A stretch of DNA of 64,000 nucleotides, taken from the NCBI RefSeq assembly GCF_003012915.1, contig NZ_CP027770.1, positions 1,922,001-1,986,000 of the forward strand. Reading direction: 5' to 3'. Shown in pieces: positions 38,470-50,214 of the stretch. Each line of letters opens with the position of its first letter. Within the stretch, counting starts at the first letter, position 1. Both the position numbers and the translations under genes were made by a program. The DNA is from Staphylococcus felis. Lineage in GTDB: Bacteria > Bacillota > Bacilli > Staphylococcales > Staphylococcaceae. The notes under the pieces are model-generated. The model was not told where the DNA came from. It worked only from the letters and a program-made list of their open reading frames with translations, and made no database searches.

Positions 38470-39891
38470 TTATATATGAATCGATTCATTATGGTTTTTT
38501 AAACCTAATTCCATTAATAGTTCTGATATTGACGGGTGGGCGTGTGTAGTTTGTCCTAATTCGATTGATGAACCATTCATAAAATATAACATACTGAGTT
38601 CATTGATAAGCTCAGTGACATGAGGTCCGATTAATGATCCACCAATAAAAGTGTCAGTCTCACTATCAAACAATAATTCAGCAAATCCATCTTGATTTGA
38701 GATAGTTTCAATTAATGATTTTCCATTTGCTTTAAAAAACGTTTTAACTTTTTTAACCTTAATGTTTTGAGACTGAGCTGTTGCTTCATCCATTCCTACT
38801 GAAGCAATCTCAGGATAGCTGTATACACATTTAGGCATTTGATTGTAATCGATTGGTAACGGATTTTGGTTAAACATATGTTCAACAGCTATTACACCTT
38901 CTTTAGCACCAACATGCGCTAGTTGAAGATGGCCAATAACATCGCCAGCAGCATAAATGTGTGATTCATTTGTTTCCATAAATGGGCTTGTCTCAATTGT
39001 CTGACGCTGATTTAGCTTAACTTTTGTATTATTTAGTCCGATATTTTCAACATTTGCCTTTCTCCCTACAGCAACTAAAACTTTTTCAGTACTAAACTTT
39101 GAATTCTCAATATTAAAATTGACTTTATCATGCTCAATCTCAATGTTTTCATCTTCTAGAGATACTTGAGTATGTATATGAATGCCATCTTTTTCAAAGC
39201 TCTTTTCTAAAGCTTGACTAATTTGTGGGGATTCATTGATGAGCAATCGTTTTGATGCTTCAATAATATGAACCTCAACCCCCATTTCATTTAGAAAAGA
39301 AGCGAACTCAACACCAATAACGCCGCCACCAATAATTGTGATTGATTTCGGTAAAGACTCCATATGCATCATATCATCACTGTTTAAGATTAATTGATGA
39401 TCAAATGGTAGAAATGGCAACTCTGTTGGTCTAGATCCAGTGGCTATTAAAACGTAATCATTAGGAAGTAAATCAGATTCACCATTTTCGTATTCTACAG
39501 ATACTGTACCATTTTGGGGTGAAAAAATAGAACTGCCTAAGAGCCTACCAATACCGTTATAGACATCTATTTGTTTACTTTTAATCAATGCTTCAAGACC
39601 ACTATAGATAGATTGAATAGTATAATCTTTCCGTTTGATTACATCAGGGAAATGGACGTGTGCTTCTCCAGTACGAATACCAAACGTCTTTGCATTTTTA
39701 ATATATCGGTATATTTCAGACGTTTTCAAAAAGGATTTTGTTGGAATGCAGCCTTTATGCAAACAAGTGCCGCCTAATTTGTCTTGTTCAACAAGGGCAA
39801 CAGTCTTACCTAATTGATGTGCGCGAATAGCTGCTGAATAGCCTGCTATACCGCCTCCTAAGACTACCAAATCATATTTTTCTTTTGCCAT
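38470..39891 (-). CDS. lpdA: Dihydrolipoyl dehydrogenase (E3)
   Basis: FAD disulfide oxidoreductase that reoxidises lipoyl groups of the branched-chain complex. The 473-residue protein has the FAD loop VLGGGIAGYSAA near residue 10, the redox-active pair in GGTCLHKGCIPTK near residues 41-53, the NAD loop IIGGGVIGVEFA, and the C-terminal HAHPSISE motif with the active-site His. First gene of the bfmB operon. The flavin loop and cysteines are intact, so it should be active. Confidence 0.94.
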   Translation of the reverse strand: MAKEKYDLVVLGGGIAGYSAAIRAHQLGKTVALVEQDKLGGTCLHKGCIPTKSFLKTSEIYRYIKNAKTFGIRTGEAHVHFPDVIKRKDYTIQSIYSGLEALIKSKQIDVYNGIGRLLGSSIFSPQNGTVSVEYENGESDLLPNDYVLIATGSRPTELPFLPFDHQLILNSDDMMHMESLPKSITIIGGGVIGVEFASFLNEMGVEVHIIEASKRLLINESPQISQALEKSFEKDGIHIHTQVSLEDENIEIEHDKVNFNIENSKFSTEKVLVAVGRKANVENIGLNNTKVKLNQRQTIETSPFMETNESHIYAAGDVIGHLQLAHVGAKEGVIAVEHMFNQNPLPIDYNQMPKCVYSYPEIASVGMDEATAQSQNIKVKKVKTFFKANGKSLIETISNQDGFAELLFDSETDTFIGGSLIGPHVTELINELSMLYFMNGSSIELGQTTHAHPSISELLMELGLKNHNESIHI

Positions 39892-39988
39892 AGTTTAACT
39901 CCTTGATATTTGATTAAAATGATACGTAAAAAAGTTTATATTCAGAGTGTAAATTAAAAACTTTATTTTTATGAATTATAAAAAGCAA

Positions 39989-40094
39989 GGTTGGAACATT
40001 AAAATATGTCATAAAAATCATACGTATGAAAAGTGATAGCTTCATTTTATTTTCATATTAAAAATGATTTGATTGATTCTTCATTGTTCCAACC
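39989..40094. repeat. Inverted-ended repeat between recN and lpdA
   Basis: GGTTGGAAC at 39989-39997 pairs with GTTCCAACC at 40086-40094, enclosing AT-rich sequence with smaller palindromes. It resembles the element at 14688-14752 in its GGTTGGRA ends. It may be a terminator for recN or an inactive member of the small-repeat class. Confidence 0.5.
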
Positions 40095-40112
40095 GTATTG
40101 TGATTAAAATAT

Positions 40113-41789
40113 TTATAGCTTTTGATTTTGTTCAATCATTTCTTTTGCATTTTGTTTTGTTAACTCAGTGACTTTTGCGCCAGAAATCATTCGAGCTACT
40201 TCTTCCACGCGTGCATCATCATGTAACGTTTGAACACTTGTTATAGTTCTATCGTTCAATTCTTGTTTAGATATATAGAGGTGATGATTGCTCATTGATG
40301 CAACTTGTGGTAGATGAGATATACAGATAACTTGAATCACTTTGGCGATTTCCTTCATTTTTTCTGCCATTTTTTGAGCTGCCTGACCTGATACACCTGA
40401 ATCAACTTCGTCAAAAAGTATTGCTGTTTGACCTCTAGAGCGAACAAAAATACTTTTTAAAGCGAGCATGATACGAGATAACTCACCGCCGCTTGCAATC
40501 TTATTCAAACTTTTTAGTGGTTCACCTTTATTTGGACTTATTAAAAATTCTATTCTTTCAAGTCCATCTTTTTGAGGAGATTCATAAGGCTTAAACGAAA
40601 TTTCCAAGTTTGCATCTTTCATTTGTAAATATTGAATTTCGGTGACAATATGATCTCTAAGTGTTCGTGCAACTTTCCGTCTTTCTTTTGATAGCTTTTC
40701 TCCTTCAAGCTTTAATTGAGTATTTAATTCTTTAATTTCATCTCTTAAATTAGATGTGCTTTCTTCAAAGTTTTCAATTTTATTAATCTCTTCACTGATT
40801 TTAGCTTGATAATGAATGAGCTCAGAGATATCTTTCCCATATTTTCGCTTTAAATTGTTGAGCAGGTTCATTCGAGACTCAAGTTCATTTAAATAATTTT
40901 CATCAAACTCTGTCTGATTGATTTCTTCATAAATTTGATGTTTGGCATCTTCAAGTAAATAGTAAAATTGATCAACCTCTTCTTTTAATTGTTGAAACTT
41001 TTCAGGAACGATATGATTGATTGTTTGTAACTGAGAGCTTAGTTCATATAAACGATCAGGAATAGCATGTTCATCAGTCAAAGTTACATAGGCTGCATTT
41101 AAAGAAAGACTTAGGTTTTCAGAATTCTGGATACGTTTGATATCTATTTCAAGTTGCTCAATTTCGCCTTCTTTAAGCTTAGATTCTTTTAATTCATCAT
41201 ATTGAAATCTGAGTAAATCGAGTCGTTGTAATAAAGCTTGATCAGCAGATTCTAGCTCTTTGAGTTCGCTTATTTTCTCTTGATGGGCATTGAATAAGCG
41301 TTTGTATTGATCCAAATGTTGTTCGTAGATACCATCAGCATATTTGTCTAGTAATTCAACATGATATTTTTGTTTTAATAAGGATTGCGTTTCGTGTTGA
41401 CCATGTATGTCTAATAGTTCTTGCATCACTCGGCGTAAATCTTGTAAAGTGATAGTTTGGTTGTTAATGCGACATATGCTTTTACCAGAACTAAAAATTT
41501 CACGTTTTACAATTAGAAAGTCTTCATTAACATCTATACCTAAAGTTTCTAAAACTTCGATTGCTTCATTCGCATTATCAATATCAAAAACCCCTTCAAT
41601 AATTGCTTTTTTTGCACCATGACGAACAAAATCAGAAGAAGCGCGAATGCCTATTAGTTGACCGATTGAATCGATAATAATAGATTTACCAGCACCAGTT
41701 TCTCCACTTAAAACAGTCAATCCATCGGTAAATTGAATTTCAAGTTCTTCAATAATAGCGAATTGTTTGATTGATAAACTTTGTAACAT
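40113..41789 (-). CDS. recN: DNA repair protein RecN
   Basis: SMC-like ATPase acting early in double-strand break repair. The 558-residue protein has the Walker A GETGAGKSIIIDS near residues 30-42, long coiled-coil stretches (about 150-370), the ABC signature region LNKIASGGELSRIMLALK near residue 443, and Walker B ILFDEVDSGVSG near residue 472. It lies 20 bases downstream of argR, the common argR-recN pairing. Confidence 0.95.
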   Translation of the reverse strand: MLQSLSIKQFAIIEELEIQFTDGLTVLSGETGAGKSIIIDSIGQLIGIRASSDFVRHGAKKAIIEGVFDIDNANEAIEVLETLGIDVNEDFLIVKREIFSSGKSICRINNQTITLQDLRRVMQELLDIHGQHETQSLLKQKYHVELLDKYADGIYEQHLDQYKRLFNAHQEKISELKELESADQALLQRLDLLRFQYDELKESKLKEGEIEQLEIDIKRIQNSENLSLSLNAAYVTLTDEHAIPDRLYELSSQLQTINHIVPEKFQQLKEEVDQFYYLLEDAKHQIYEEINQTEFDENYLNELESRMNLLNNLKRKYGKDISELIHYQAKISEEINKIENFEESTSNLRDEIKELNTQLKLEGEKLSKERRKVARTLRDHIVTEIQYLQMKDANLEISFKPYESPQKDGLERIEFLISPNKGEPLKSLNKIASGGELSRIMLALKSIFVRSRGQTAILFDEVDSGVSGQAAQKMAEKMKEIAKVIQVICISHLPQVASMSNHHLYISKQELNDRTITSVQTLHDDARVEEVARMISGAKVTELTKQNAKEMIEQNQKL

Positions 41790-41809
41790 CTTTAAATCGC
41801 ATCCTTACC

Positions 41810-42262
41810 TTACAACATATTGAAAATTCTAGATTTAATTTCACTAGCAGCTATTTCGTTTTGACAAATAATGAGACAAGTATCATCACCACAAATAGTA
41901 CCTAAAACCTCTTCCCAATCAATTTGATCTAAAATTGCTCCTATAGACTGAGCGTTGCCGGGTAATGTTTTGAGTACGAGAAGATTATCAGTCCCATCAA
42001 TTTTGACAAATGAGTCCATTAGATAGCGACCTAATTTTTCTAAAGGATGGTAACGACGATCATTAGGTAAACTATAGATATATTGTCCGCTTGGTGCAGG
42101 GACTTTAATAAGTTGAAGTTCTTTTATATCTCGAGATACTGTAGCTTGAGTTACATTCATTTCATAATCATTTAATCTTCGAACAAGATCATCTTGAGTT
42201 TCGATTTGTTCATTTGAAATGATTTCTCTAATCTTAATATGTCTAACTGATTTTTTAGGCAT
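41810..42262 (-). CDS. argR: Arginine repressor ArgR/AhrC
   Basis: Arginine-responsive hexameric regulator, 150 residues from the ATG at 42262 (GAGGTG upstream; an in-frame ATG at 42271 overlaps that site). The N-terminal winged helix holds [20 protein letters not shown] and [12 protein letters not shown]. The C-terminal oligomerisation and arginine-binding domain ends with the [13 protein letters not shown] motif near residue 125. It is just upstream of recN. Confidence 0.95.
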   Translation of the reverse strand: MPKKSVRHIKIREIISNEQIETQDDLVRRLNDYEMNVTQATVSRDIKELQLIKVPAPSGQYIYSLPNDRRYHPLEKLGRYLMDSFVKIDGTDNLLVLKTLPGNAQSIGAILDQIDWEEVLGTICGDDTCLIICQNEIAASEIKSRIFNML

Positions 42263-42402
42263 AAGGAACACCTCATAACGAATATTTATACAATGATTTT
42301 ATCACATAATGAATAATTAACCTAATATTGATAAAGAGGAACATGCAAGTAGTTAGAGGTTAAGCAACAAATAAAAGCGATAAAGAAGTATTTTGATATG
42401 TA

Positions 42403-42440
42403 AGCACTTCCCAAATACTTAATATATTTTAGGAAGTGCT
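42403..42440 (-). terminator. Hairpin between argR and dxs
   Basis: AGCACTTCC pairs with GGAAGTGCT over a 20-base loop, 34 bases downstream of the dxs stop. The U tract is absent, so termination is uncertain, but the hairpin marks the end of the dxs transcription unit. Confidence 0.5.
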
Positions 42441-42473
42441 GTTGGATTAGTATATGATATTTGAAGTGATCAA

Positions 42474-44360
42474 TTACAATTGTGATTCTTTTGAGTTGAT
42501 AAATAGCTCGGTCGTATTTGCGATAGCGCCTGAAGCTAATCCTAAATCATCTAATATTTTATTAACATCACCATGTTCAATATATTCATTATTGATTCCA
42601 AGGCGTTTAATTCGATTTGTGTATTCATGGTCAGTTAAGTAATTGGCAATTTGACTTCCCAAACCACCATTTAACATACCTTCTTCTACGGTAATGACAG
42701 GAAGGTTTGATTGACCAATGCTATCAAGCATTTCAAAGTCCATAGGCTTAATATAACGAGCATTTATAACAGTTGCGTATATCCCTTTTTCTTTGAGGAT
42801 TTTAGCAGCTTCTTGAATGGATTGAACAGTAGGTCCGTAACTAATCAAGACTACATCTTTACCAGATGATAGTTTTTCCCAAGAACCAATAGGTACATGG
42901 GCTCTTTTATCATTGATAGTGACACCTAATCCATTACCTCTTGGATAACGTATAGCTATTGGACCTTGTTCATAATGCATTGCTGTGTAAACTAAATCTT
43001 TAGCTTCGTTTTCATCTTTTGGCATCATTACAATCATATTTGGAAATTGTGTAAGAAAGCCTACATCGTATATCCCTTGATGTGTTTCACCGTCTGCTCC
43101 AACTAAACCTGAGCGATCCACCCCAAAAATGACATTAAGGTTTTGACGGTCTACATCATGTAAAACTTGATCATAAGCGCGTTGTAAAAATGTTGAATAA
43201 ATAGCAACATAAGGCTTCATACCTTGAATCGCAAGGCCAGCAGCCATTGTGACTGCGTGTTGCTCAGCTATACCAACATCGAAAAATTGGTCTGGTAGTT
43301 CAGATTGAAATTTTGTTAATTTTGATCCTACTGGCATAGCTGGGGTGATAGCTACGATGCGTCTATCATTTTTAGCGTAGGATAATATTTCATCACTCAT
43401 CAGTTGACTCCAAGACGGTGCATTCGTTTGACCTTTAATTTGTTCACCTGTTTCTAACTTATAAGGTCCGAGTCCATGCCATGTACCAATTTTATCATTT
43501 TCGGCAGGACGATAACCTTTCCCTTTTTTAGTAACAACATGAATTAAAACAGGTTTATTAATCGAGTCAGCAGCTTTCAATGCATCTTCAAGTTCTTCAA
43601 AACTATGTCCATCAACAGGCCCGATATAGCGGATACCCAGCTCTTCAAAAAACGCACCATCAACAACTAAGTACTTGAGGCTATCCTTGATGCGATCGGC
43701 AGATTCACGTAATCGACTGCCTCCAGGTAATTTACTAAGGACATGTTCAGCATCTAACTTTAAACGATTGTACCCTTGATTCATTCTGATGCGGCCTAGC
43801 ATATTATGCATTGCCCCTACATTAGGTGCAATACTCATTTCATTATCATTAAGTATAATGGTCATATTTGTGCGATCATGACCAATATTATTGAGTGCCT
43901 CTAAGGCCATGCCACCTGTCAGAGCACCATCACCAATTACAGGAACAACGTGGTACTGATCTTTTAAGATGTCACGAGCTTTAGCAATTCCCATTGCTGC
44001 TGATAATGATGTGGAGCTATGACCAGCCTCCCAGACATCATGTTCTGATTCTTTTAATTTTGGAAATCCACATAATCCTTTGTACTGTCTTAAAGTATTG
44101 AATTGAGTGCTACGACCAGTTAAGATTTTATGGATGTAGCTTTGATGCCCCACATCCCAAATAATCTTATCTTTTGGGCTGTTAAAATGTTTGTGTAAAG
44201 CGATTGTAAGCTCTACAACACCCAAGTTAGCTCCAATATGCCCCCCCGTAATTGCACACGTTTCAATTAAAAACTTTCGTATATCTTCACTTAGTTCTTT
44301 GAGTTCTTCAATAGAAAGTTCTTTTAAGAATGAAGGATTTTGTATATGTTTTATATCCAT
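42474..44360 (-). CDS. dxs: 1-deoxy-D-xylulose-5-phosphate synthase
   Basis: Thiamine-diphosphate enzyme joining pyruvate and glyceraldehyde 3-phosphate, the entry to the MEP isoprenoid pathway. The full-length 628-residue protein has [16 protein letters not shown] near residue 67, the ThDP motif [15 protein letters not shown] near residue 142, a second-half [14 protein letters not shown] and a PRGNG segment near residue 473. All expected motifs are intact. S. aureus has no dxs and uses mevalonate, so its presence here marks a different staphylococcal lineage. It lies upstream of argR and downstream of ispA, like the dxs neighbourhood of Bacillus. Confidence 0.95.
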   Translation of the reverse strand: MDIKHIQNPSFLKELSIEELKELSEDIRKFLIETCAITGGHIGANLGVVELTIALHKHFNSPKDKIIWDVGHQSYIHKILTGRSTQFNTLRQYKGLCGFPKLKESEHDVWEAGHSSTSLSAAMGIAKARDILKDQYHVVPVIGDGALTGGMALEALNNIGHDRTNMTIILNDNEMSIAPNVGAMHNMLGRIRMNQGYNRLKLDAEHVLSKLPGGSRLRESADRIKDSLKYLVVDGAFFEELGIRYIGPVDGHSFEELEDALKAADSINKPVLIHVVTKKGKGYRPAENDKIGTWHGLGPYKLETGEQIKGQTNAPSWSQLMSDEILSYAKNDRRIVAITPAMPVGSKLTKFQSELPDQFFDVGIAEQHAVTMAAGLAIQGMKPYVAIYSTFLQRAYDQVLHDVDRQNLNVIFGVDRSGLVGADGETHQGIYDVGFLTQFPNMIVMMPKDENEAKDLVYTAMHYEQGPIAIRYPRGNGLGVTINDKRAHVPIGSWEKLSSGKDVVLISYGPTVQSIQEAAKILKEKGIYATVINARYIKPMDFEMLDSIGQSNLPVITVEEGMLNGGLGSQIANYLTDHEYTNRIKRLGINNEYIEHGDVNKILDDLGLASGAIANTTELFINSKESQL

Positions 44361-44428
44361 TTATATCACCCTTAATTAATATGTCGTTATGATTATAACA
44401 CTTCATTGATATACTTGATACAAATTTA

Positions 44429-45319
44429 TTAGTGATGCCGTTGATGGAATAAATCGAGTAATGCTTTTAAATCATTGGTATGGTATGAAGTTGATAAATC
44501 TTTTAAGATTGATTCAGCTTTATTGACATGTTGAGACAACTCTTTTTCAGCATTTTGTTGCCCTAAAAGAGTAACATATGTACCTTTATGATTGGTGATA
44601 TCACTGCCAACTGGTTTACCAATTTCAGTAGCTTCTCCATAGACATCTAGTAAATCATCTTTAATTTGAAAGATAACTCCTAAATGTTCAGCGAAACGTA
44701 TCAGTGTTTGTGATAGTTCTTGCGGTATTTGAGCAATAATTGTAGCGGCTTCAACAGCAAAACGTATAAGTGCTCCAGTTTTATGTGAGTGAATTTTTTC
44801 TAGTGTTGGTAAGCTTATGGGTTGATTTTCACTTTGCATATCTAAAGTTTGGCCTCCAACCATACCTAAATGTCCGCTTGCTTGACCTAAAAGTTGAACG
44901 AGCTTGATTTTCACTTCAGCTGAATTGGTATCATCACTTGCTATGATTTCAAATGCTTTAGTTAACAAAGCATCACCTGATAAGATTGCCAACCACTCGC
45001 CAAACACTTTATGGTTTGTCGGTTTTCCTCTTCTCAAATTATCATCATCCATTGCAGGTAAATCGTCGTGTATAAGAGAATAGGTATGAATCATTTCTAA
45101 TGCTAGCGCAGTTTTCATACCTTTTTCAATAGACTCAGGTTGCAACATTTTTAGAGTAGACAATAACAAAAGTGGTCTAATACGTTTTCCGCCAGCTTCT
45201 AATGAATAACGCATGCTTTTCTCTAGATTCGTATTTAATGTGGAGTCCTCAATAGCGTCATTTATCATATGATTGAATGCTTCAAGTATATTATTCAGAC
45301 TGTGATTCATCACTTTCAT
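44429..45319 (-). CDS. ispA: Farnesyl diphosphate synthase
   Basis: Polyprenyl synthase that makes C15 farnesyl diphosphate. Motifs are [17 protein letters not shown] near residues 86-102 and [12 protein letters not shown] near residue 216, with [13 protein letters not shown] near residue 42. The start is ambiguous: ATG at 45319, GTG at 45313 and ATG at 45310 all follow one AGAGG, and spacing favours the later two. The gene overlaps the end of xseB. With Dxs downstream and HepS/T elsewhere in the window it forms the isoprenoid branch. Confidence 0.94.
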   Translation of the reverse strand: MKVMNHSLNNILEAFNHMINDAIEDSTLNTNLEKSMRYSLEAGGKRIRPLLLLSTLKMLQPESIEKGMKTALALEMIHTYSLIHDDLPAMDDDNLRRGKPTNHKVFGEWLAILSGDALLTKAFEIIASDDTNSAEVKIKLVQLLGQASGHLGMVGGQTLDMQSENQPISLPTLEKIHSHKTGALIRFAVEAATIIAQIPQELSQTLIRFAEHLGVIFQIKDDLLDVYGEATEIGKPVGSDITNHKGTYVTLLGQQNAEKELSQHVNKAESILKDLSTSYHTNDLKALLDLFHQRHH

Positions 45320-45512
45320 CTGCCTCTTTTTCGATTAATTCTGATACTTTTTTTTCGGCATCCTTCAATGTTGATTCACAAGCTTTAGATAACGCCATTC
45401 CTTTTTGATACAATTCTAAAGATGCCTCTAATGAAATTTGATCGTTGTCTAATTGGTTGACAATTTGTTCAAGTTCTTGCATCATTTCTTCAAATGTTTT
45501 ATTTTCTGTCAT
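45291..45512 (-). CDS. xseB: Exodeoxyribonuclease VII small subunit
   Basis: Small subunit of exonuclease VII. From the ATG at 45512 (AGGTGG upstream) it is 73 residues, the usual size; a frame extended to 45557 would run into xseA. The segment [32 protein letters not shown] is the XseB signature. It overlaps xseA by 14 bases and ispA at the other end. Confidence 0.93.
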   Translation of the reverse strand: MTENKTFEEMMQELEQIVNQLDNDQISLEASLELYQKGMALSKACESTLKDAEKKVSELIEKEADESDESQSE

Positions 45513-46857
45513 TTTCTTGCCACCTAACTTTCTCAATAATTGCATCGATAGATCCATCTTTCATTGTAACTTCTATTAAATCATTCGTTTTTAAGTTTTT
45601 GACACTCGTAACGACTTCATTATTTTGATGTACTATAGAGTAACCTCTTAACATGGTATTCGTGGGACTCAAATTATTGAGCAATGTTAAATGATGAATA
45701 AAAGATTGTCTTTTTTGTTTGAGTCGATTTGATATTGAATGATTAAGAGAATGTTGCAGCTGTTTAACTGTCATTTGCTCGCGCTGAATGGTATTTTTGA
45801 AATTTTTATATCGTAAACGTTGTTTGATAGATGTGAGTTGCTGATTATATAATTCTAACTTTCTAGACATCGTCTGATGCAATAATCGATCCAAATCATC
45901 TCTCTTTTGTACGTGTTGTTCATATAATAAAGTAGGTTGTTTAAATTTATAATAATTCTGATAATGCTCTAATTTTTGGTAATTCTGCTTTAAATATTGT
46001 TTGATAAACCGATTTAAAATGGTTTGAGTTTGACCTAAAGCCTCTAGTAAATCGTGCTGATCAGGTGTGGAGATCATAGCTGCTTGTGTCGGTGTTGCCG
46101 CTCGTACATCAGCAACAAAATCACTTAATGTCGTATCCGTTTCGTGTCCCACTGCAGAAATAACAGGTGTTTTACAATTAAATATAGCTCTAACAACGTC
46201 TTCCTCATTAAAGTTCCACAAGTCTTCAATTGAACCACCACCACGACCTAATATAATGATATCAACATCTAACTGATCCGCATAAGCCAATTTTTCAATA
46301 ATATCAAACTTAGCATTTTCACCTTGTACAAGTGTACTAATTTTAATTTGTTCTACTAAAGGATAACGATGATAGAGTGTGTTTTGAATATCACGTATGG
46401 CTGCTCCTGTGCTAGCAGTTAATATTGCAATTTTACGTGGGTAGCGAGGAATTACTTTTTTATGAGTTTTATCAAACAAACCTTCTTTTGATAATTTGAG
46501 TTTAAGTTGTTCAAACTTTTGATATAAATTCCCTACACCATCAAGCTGCATTTTATTAACATAAATTTGATAATTGCCCCGTCTTTCATATACTGACACA
46601 CGAGCTTCAATAAAAACTTGATCGCCTTCTTTAGGATCAAACGCAAGTGAATTTGCTTGTGATTTGAACATCATCGCATTAATGACTGTTTCTTCATCTT
46701 TAACTGCGAAATAAAGATGACCACTACTATGTCTTTTAAAGTTTGAAAGCTCGCCTTTTATTAAAACAGATTGTAAATGCGGATCTTTATCAAATTTGTA
46801 TTTTATATATTTTGTTAGTGCAGATACTGTTAAATACTTCTCCATTTTATCACTCAA
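45499..46857 (-). CDS. xseA: Exodeoxyribonuclease VII large subunit
   Basis: Catalytic subunit of exonuclease VII, which degrades single-stranded DNA from both ends. The 452-residue protein has an N-terminal OB-fold (about 8-105) and the nuclease domain with [19 protein letters not shown] near residue 188 and [21 protein letters not shown] near residue 226. A long coiled-coil C-terminal part (about 275-400) follows. It overlaps nusB by four bases. Confidence 0.95.
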   Translation of the reverse strand: MSDKMEKYLTVSALTKYIKYKFDKDPHLQSVLIKGELSNFKRHSSGHLYFAVKDEETVINAMMFKSQANSLAFDPKEGDQVFIEARVSVYERRGNYQIYVNKMQLDGVGNLYQKFEQLKLKLSKEGLFDKTHKKVIPRYPRKIAILTASTGAAIRDIQNTLYHRYPLVEQIKISTLVQGENAKFDIIEKLAYADQLDVDIIILGRGGGSIEDLWNFNEEDVVRAIFNCKTPVISAVGHETDTTLSDFVADVRAATPTQAAMISTPDQHDLLEALGQTQTILNRFIKQYLKQNYQKLEHYQNYYKFKQPTLLYEQHVQKRDDLDRLLHQTMSRKLELYNQQLTSIKQRLRYKNFKNTIQREQMTVKQLQHSLNHSISNRLKQKRQSFIHHLTLLNNLSPTNTMLRGYSIVHQNNEVVTSVKNLKTNDLIEVTMKDGSIDAIIEKVRWQENDRK

Positions 46858-47246
46858 TCTTTATGAATATGACTTAAGACACCATTAACAAAACGGTAAT
46901 GATCATCATCACTAAATTGCTTTGTCAGTTCAACAGCTTCATTAATAATTACTTTTTGAGGCGTATCACTATTTAAAATTTCGAATGTAGCCATTCTTAA
47001 AATGATACGGTCGCTCTTTAGCAATCGACCAATTGTCCAACCATTTAAGTGCGCAGATATTTTTTCATCTAATATAGATTCATGGTCTTTTACACCTGTT
47101 ACAAGCCAATGTATAAATTCAAAATCAAGGTTTGGATAATCATCTTTAATAAATTCAATCGCTTCTTCAATTGTTAAATCAGAATTTTTCATTTCTAATT
47201 GGAACAACGTTTGAAAAGCTTGGCTTCTTGCTAGTTTTCTACTCAT
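46854..47246 (-). CDS. nusB: Transcription antitermination factor NusB
   Basis: RNA-binding factor in rRNA antitermination complexes. The 130-residue all-helical protein begins [19 protein letters not shown]. It also contains [17 protein letters not shown] and [26 protein letters not shown], both highly typical of NusB. Its position between the Asp23-like gene and xseA is standard for Firmicutes. Confidence 0.96.
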   Translation of the reverse strand: MSRKLARSQAFQTLFQLEMKNSDLTIEEAIEFIKDDYPNLDFEFIHWLVTGVKDHESILDEKISAHLNGWTIGRLLKSDRIILRMATFEILNSDTPQKVIINEAVELTKQFSDDDHYRFVNGVLSHIHKD

Positions 47247-47269
47247 AAAAATTCTCCATTCTTTGATTA

Positions 47270-47641
47270 CTAACTTTTAGGTAATCCCATTTCGATATGA
47301 GAAATATGGACATTTATTTGTTTTGGTGTTAAAGCAGTCATAGTTTTGATAGCGCTATGAATAGATTCTTGAATTTTTAATGCGGTATCTGAAATTTTAG
47401 TACCGTAATTTAAAGAGCAATAAACATTGATGACAAGTTCATTGTTTACTGTTTCAACTTTGACACCTTTACTCAAATTTTTACGTCCTAAGCGCTCTAA
47501 TGTACTGTTCTTTAAATCAGAAAACATTCCGTGAACACCTTTAACTTCAGACGTAGCGATACTTGCGATTATCGAAATGACTTCAGGCACAATTTCAACA
47601 TTTCCTAATTTCGGATTATAATTCTCAATTGATTTAACCAT
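47270..47641 (-). CDS. Asp23/Gls24 family envelope stress protein (YqhY-like)
   Basis: A 123-residue member of the Asp23 family, the paralogue that sits between accC and nusB in Firmicutes (YqhY in Bacillus). The family core is [19 protein letters not shown] near residues 24-42, then [17 protein letters not shown] sequence and a C-terminal [15 protein letters not shown]. In Bacillus the homologue is tied to acetyl-CoA carboxylase activity, so the accBC neighbourhood may be functional; that is inference. Confidence 0.88.
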   Translation of the reverse strand: MVKSIENYNPKLGNVEIVPEVISIIASIATSEVKGVHGMFSDLKNSTLERLGRKNLSKGVKVETVNNELVINVYCSLNYGTKISDTALKIQESIHSAIKTMTALTPKQINVHISHIEMGLPKS

Positions 47642-47661
47642 AATTACACGCCTCCAAGAGA

Positions 47662-49017
47662 TTAATGTTCTTCTTTCATAATATCATGCATTTCTAAGAA
47701 TTTTGTGCTAAAAAATCCTTCGTTAAATACTGGGTGATTTAGTACGTTAATGTGAAATGGTATTGTAGTATCTATGCCTAAAACAACAAACTCTCTTAAG
47801 GCTCTTAATCCGACTTGAATGGCTTCTTCTCGTGTTTGTTGATGAACAATTAGTTTTGCAACCATTGAATCATAATACGGCGGAATCGAGTAATTTGTAT
47901 AGCATGCGGAATCAATGCGCACACCAAATCCACCAGGTGTTAAATATTGTGTGATTTTACCTGGAGAAGGCATGAAATTCTTATACGGGTTTTCTGCATT
48001 GATACGGAATTCAATTGCATGACCATTGACAGTAATTTCATCTTGAGTATATGGTAAACGTTCTCCCATTGCGACTTTAAGTTGTAATTTTACTAAGTCA
48101 ACACCTGTTACCATTTCGGTTACAGGATGTTCAACCTGTATGCGTGTATTCATTTCCATAAAATAATACTGGTTATCATTCAAATCGTATATAAATTCAA
48201 TCGTTCCAGCATTATAATAATTGACAGCTTTTGCTGCTCTTACGGCTGCTTCGCCCATTTCTTTTCTTAATTCTTCCGACATTATAGGAGATGGTGATTC
48301 TTCAATTAATTTTTGCATGCGTCTTTGGATTGTACAATCTCTTTCTCCTAAGTGAATGACATTGCCATGTTCATCACCCATCACTTGAATTTCAATGTGT
48401 CTAAAGTTTTCAATGAACTTTTCGAGATATAAACCGCCATTTCCAAATGCGGTTTCAGCTTCTTGTTGGGTCATTTTGTATCCATTGATCAGTTCGTCTT
48501 CATTGCGAGCTATACGAATACCTTTACCGCCGCCCCCTGCAGTAGCTTTTATGATGACTGGGTAACCAATTGAATTTGCAGTTTCAATGGCTTTATCAAT
48601 TGTCTCAACTAACCCATCACTACCCGGAACGACAGGCACATTTGCACGTATCATCTCTTCTTTTGCAACATCTTTAATCCCCATTTTTTGAATCGATTTA
48701 TAGCTAGGACCTATAAACTTTAATTGTACTGCTTCACATAATTCGGCAAAATCTCCATTTTCAGCTAAAAATCCATAACCAGGATGAATACCGTCACATC
48801 CGGTTGAAGTTGCGATGGATAAAATATTTGGTATGTTTAAATAAGAATCCTTGGATTGCTTAGGACCAACACAGTACGCTTCATCAGCTAATTGAGTATG
48901 TAATGCGTCTTTATCGCCTTCTGAATATATTGCGACTGTTTGAATTCCCAATTCATGACATGCACGAATAATACGGACGGCAATCTCGCCACGGTTAGCT
49001 ATTAATACTTTTTTCAT
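47662..49017 (-). CDS. accC: Acetyl-CoA carboxylase biotin carboxylase subunit
   Basis: ATP-grasp enzyme that carboxylates biotin on AccB for malonyl-CoA synthesis. The 451-residue protein starts [19 protein letters not shown]. It has the glycine-rich loop [15 protein letters not shown] near residue 157, [21 protein letters not shown] near residues 220-240 and [14 protein letters not shown] near residues 286-299. It directly follows accB. Confidence 0.96.
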   Translation of the reverse strand: MKKVLIANRGEIAVRIIRACHELGIQTVAIYSEGDKDALHTQLADEAYCVGPKQSKDSYLNIPNILSIATSTGCDGIHPGYGFLAENGDFAELCEAVQLKFIGPSYKSIQKMGIKDVAKEEMIRANVPVVPGSDGLVETIDKAIETANSIGYPVIIKATAGGGGKGIRIARNEDELINGYKMTQQEAETAFGNGGLYLEKFIENFRHIEIQVMGDEHGNVIHLGERDCTIQRRMQKLIEESPSPIMSEELRKEMGEAAVRAAKAVNYYNAGTIEFIYDLNDNQYYFMEMNTRIQVEHPVTEMVTGVDLVKLQLKVAMGERLPYTQDEITVNGHAIEFRINAENPYKNFMPSPGKITQYLTPGGFGVRIDSACYTNYSIPPYYDSMVAKLIVHQQTREEAIQVGLRALREFVVLGIDTTIPFHINVLNHPVFNEGFFSTKFLEMHDIMKEEH

Positions 49018-49018
49018 A

Positions 49019-49477
49019 TTATTTCACCTTAAACAATGCTTGGCCATACTCAACCATTTGTCCATCTTCAACTAATATTTCTACGATTTCGCCAGATACT
49101 TCGGCTTGAATTTCATTAAATAACTTCATTGCTTCAAGTATGCAAACTGTTGTGTCTGGTGAGACTTGATCTCCTTCTTTAACATATGCGCTTTCTTCAG
49201 GAGATGGTGATTTATAAAAAGTTCCGACCATTGGAGCAGTAATTGTTTTTAAGTTTTCATCAACTGAATTTGTTGTATTTGACTCAGTGCTTTGCGTGTT
49301 TTCTACTGAATGTTGTGTTGGTACATGAGTAGTCGATTGTGGTATTGGAGTATGTGTTGTTACAATTTCTTTTTCTTTTTTTAGATTAACAATTGACCCT
49401 TTATTTTCAATGTTGATTTCAGTCAAATTAGAGTTGTTTAAAATCTCAATCAACTCTTTTATTTCTTTAAAATTCAT
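49019..49477 (-). CDS. accB: Biotin carboxyl carrier protein
   Basis: Carrier subunit of acetyl-CoA carboxylase, 152 residues. A Thr/Ser/Pro-rich linker (about 40-75) joins the N-terminal helix region to the biotinyl domain, where the biotinylated lysine lies in [11 protein letters not shown] near residue 118. It is one base away from accC, so they are certainly cotranscribed. Confidence 0.95.
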   Translation of the reverse strand: MNFKEIKELIEILNNSNLTEINIENKGSIVNLKKEKEIVTTHTPIPQSTTHVPTQHSVENTQSTESNTTNSVDENLKTITAPMVGTFYKSPSPEESAYVKEGDQVSPDTTVCILEAMKLFNEIQAEVSGEIVEILVEDGQMVEYGQALFKVK

Positions 49478-49584
49478 ATTGGTTACTCCCTTGTAGTTGT
49501 TTTATTCTATTTATCCATTTTACTTTACGAAAAGAGCCAATTCAAGCAAAGACTCAAATCTAATATCTTCTTTAAATGAACAAA

Positions 49585-49619
49585 AAACAGTTGAGTATGA
49601 ACGTATAACTCAACTGTTT
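49585..49619 (-). terminator. efp terminator
   Basis: AAACAGTTGAGT pairs with ACTCAACTGTTT over an 11-base loop, about 20 bases past the efp stop. On the minus strand TTTTTTG follows the stem. It isolates pepP-efp from accB-accC. Confidence 0.87.
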
Positions 49620-49637
49620 GAATACCTCTATATAAGT

Positions 49638-50195
49638 TTAAGCACGTGATACATAGCTACCATCTGAAGTGTTGATAACTAAGATGTCACCTTCATTTAC
49701 AAATAAAGGAACATTTAATGTATATCCAGTTTCTACTGTTGCAGATTTAGTTGCACCAGTTGCTGTATCTCCTTTGATACCTGGCTCAGTTTCAGTCACT
49801 TCAAGCTCAACAGTTTTAGGTAATTCGACACCGATAATTTCGCCATCATACATTTGAACTTGAACATCCATATTTGCTTTCAAAAACTTTAATTCATATT
49901 CAATATATGATGTTTCTAATTCAATTTGGTCAAATGACGTATTATCCATAAAAATGTGATTGTCACCATCGGCATATAAATATTGCATACGACGATTTTC
50001 AATCATAGCCTGCTCAACTTTTTCACCAGCGCGGAATGTTTTTTCTTGAATAGCACCTGTTCTTAAATTACGTAATTTTGATCTTACGAAAGCAGATCCT
50101 TTACCAGGTTTAACATGTTGGAATTCTAAAACCTTCCAAATACCATTATCAACTGAAATTGTCAAACCTGTCTTAAAATCATTTACAGAAATCAT
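49638..50195 (-). CDS. efp: Elongation factor P
   Basis: Translation factor that relieves ribosome stalling at polyproline stretches. The 185-residue protein has the three-domain EF-P layout. The loop [19 protein letters not shown] near residues 29-47 carries the lysine at its tip. The C-terminus contains the signature [16 protein letters not shown]. It lies 19 bases after pepP. Confidence 0.96.
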   Translation of the reverse strand: MISVNDFKTGLTISVDNGIWKVLEFQHVKPGKGSAFVRSKLRNLRTGAIQEKTFRAGEKVEQAMIENRRMQYLYADGDNHIFMDNTSFDQIELETSYIEYELKFLKANMDVQVQMYDGEIIGVELPKTVELEVTETEPGIKGDTATGATKSATVETGYTLNVPLFVNEGDILVINTSDGSYVSRA

Positions 50196-50214
50196 TAAGC
50201 TTCCTCCTCGTGTA

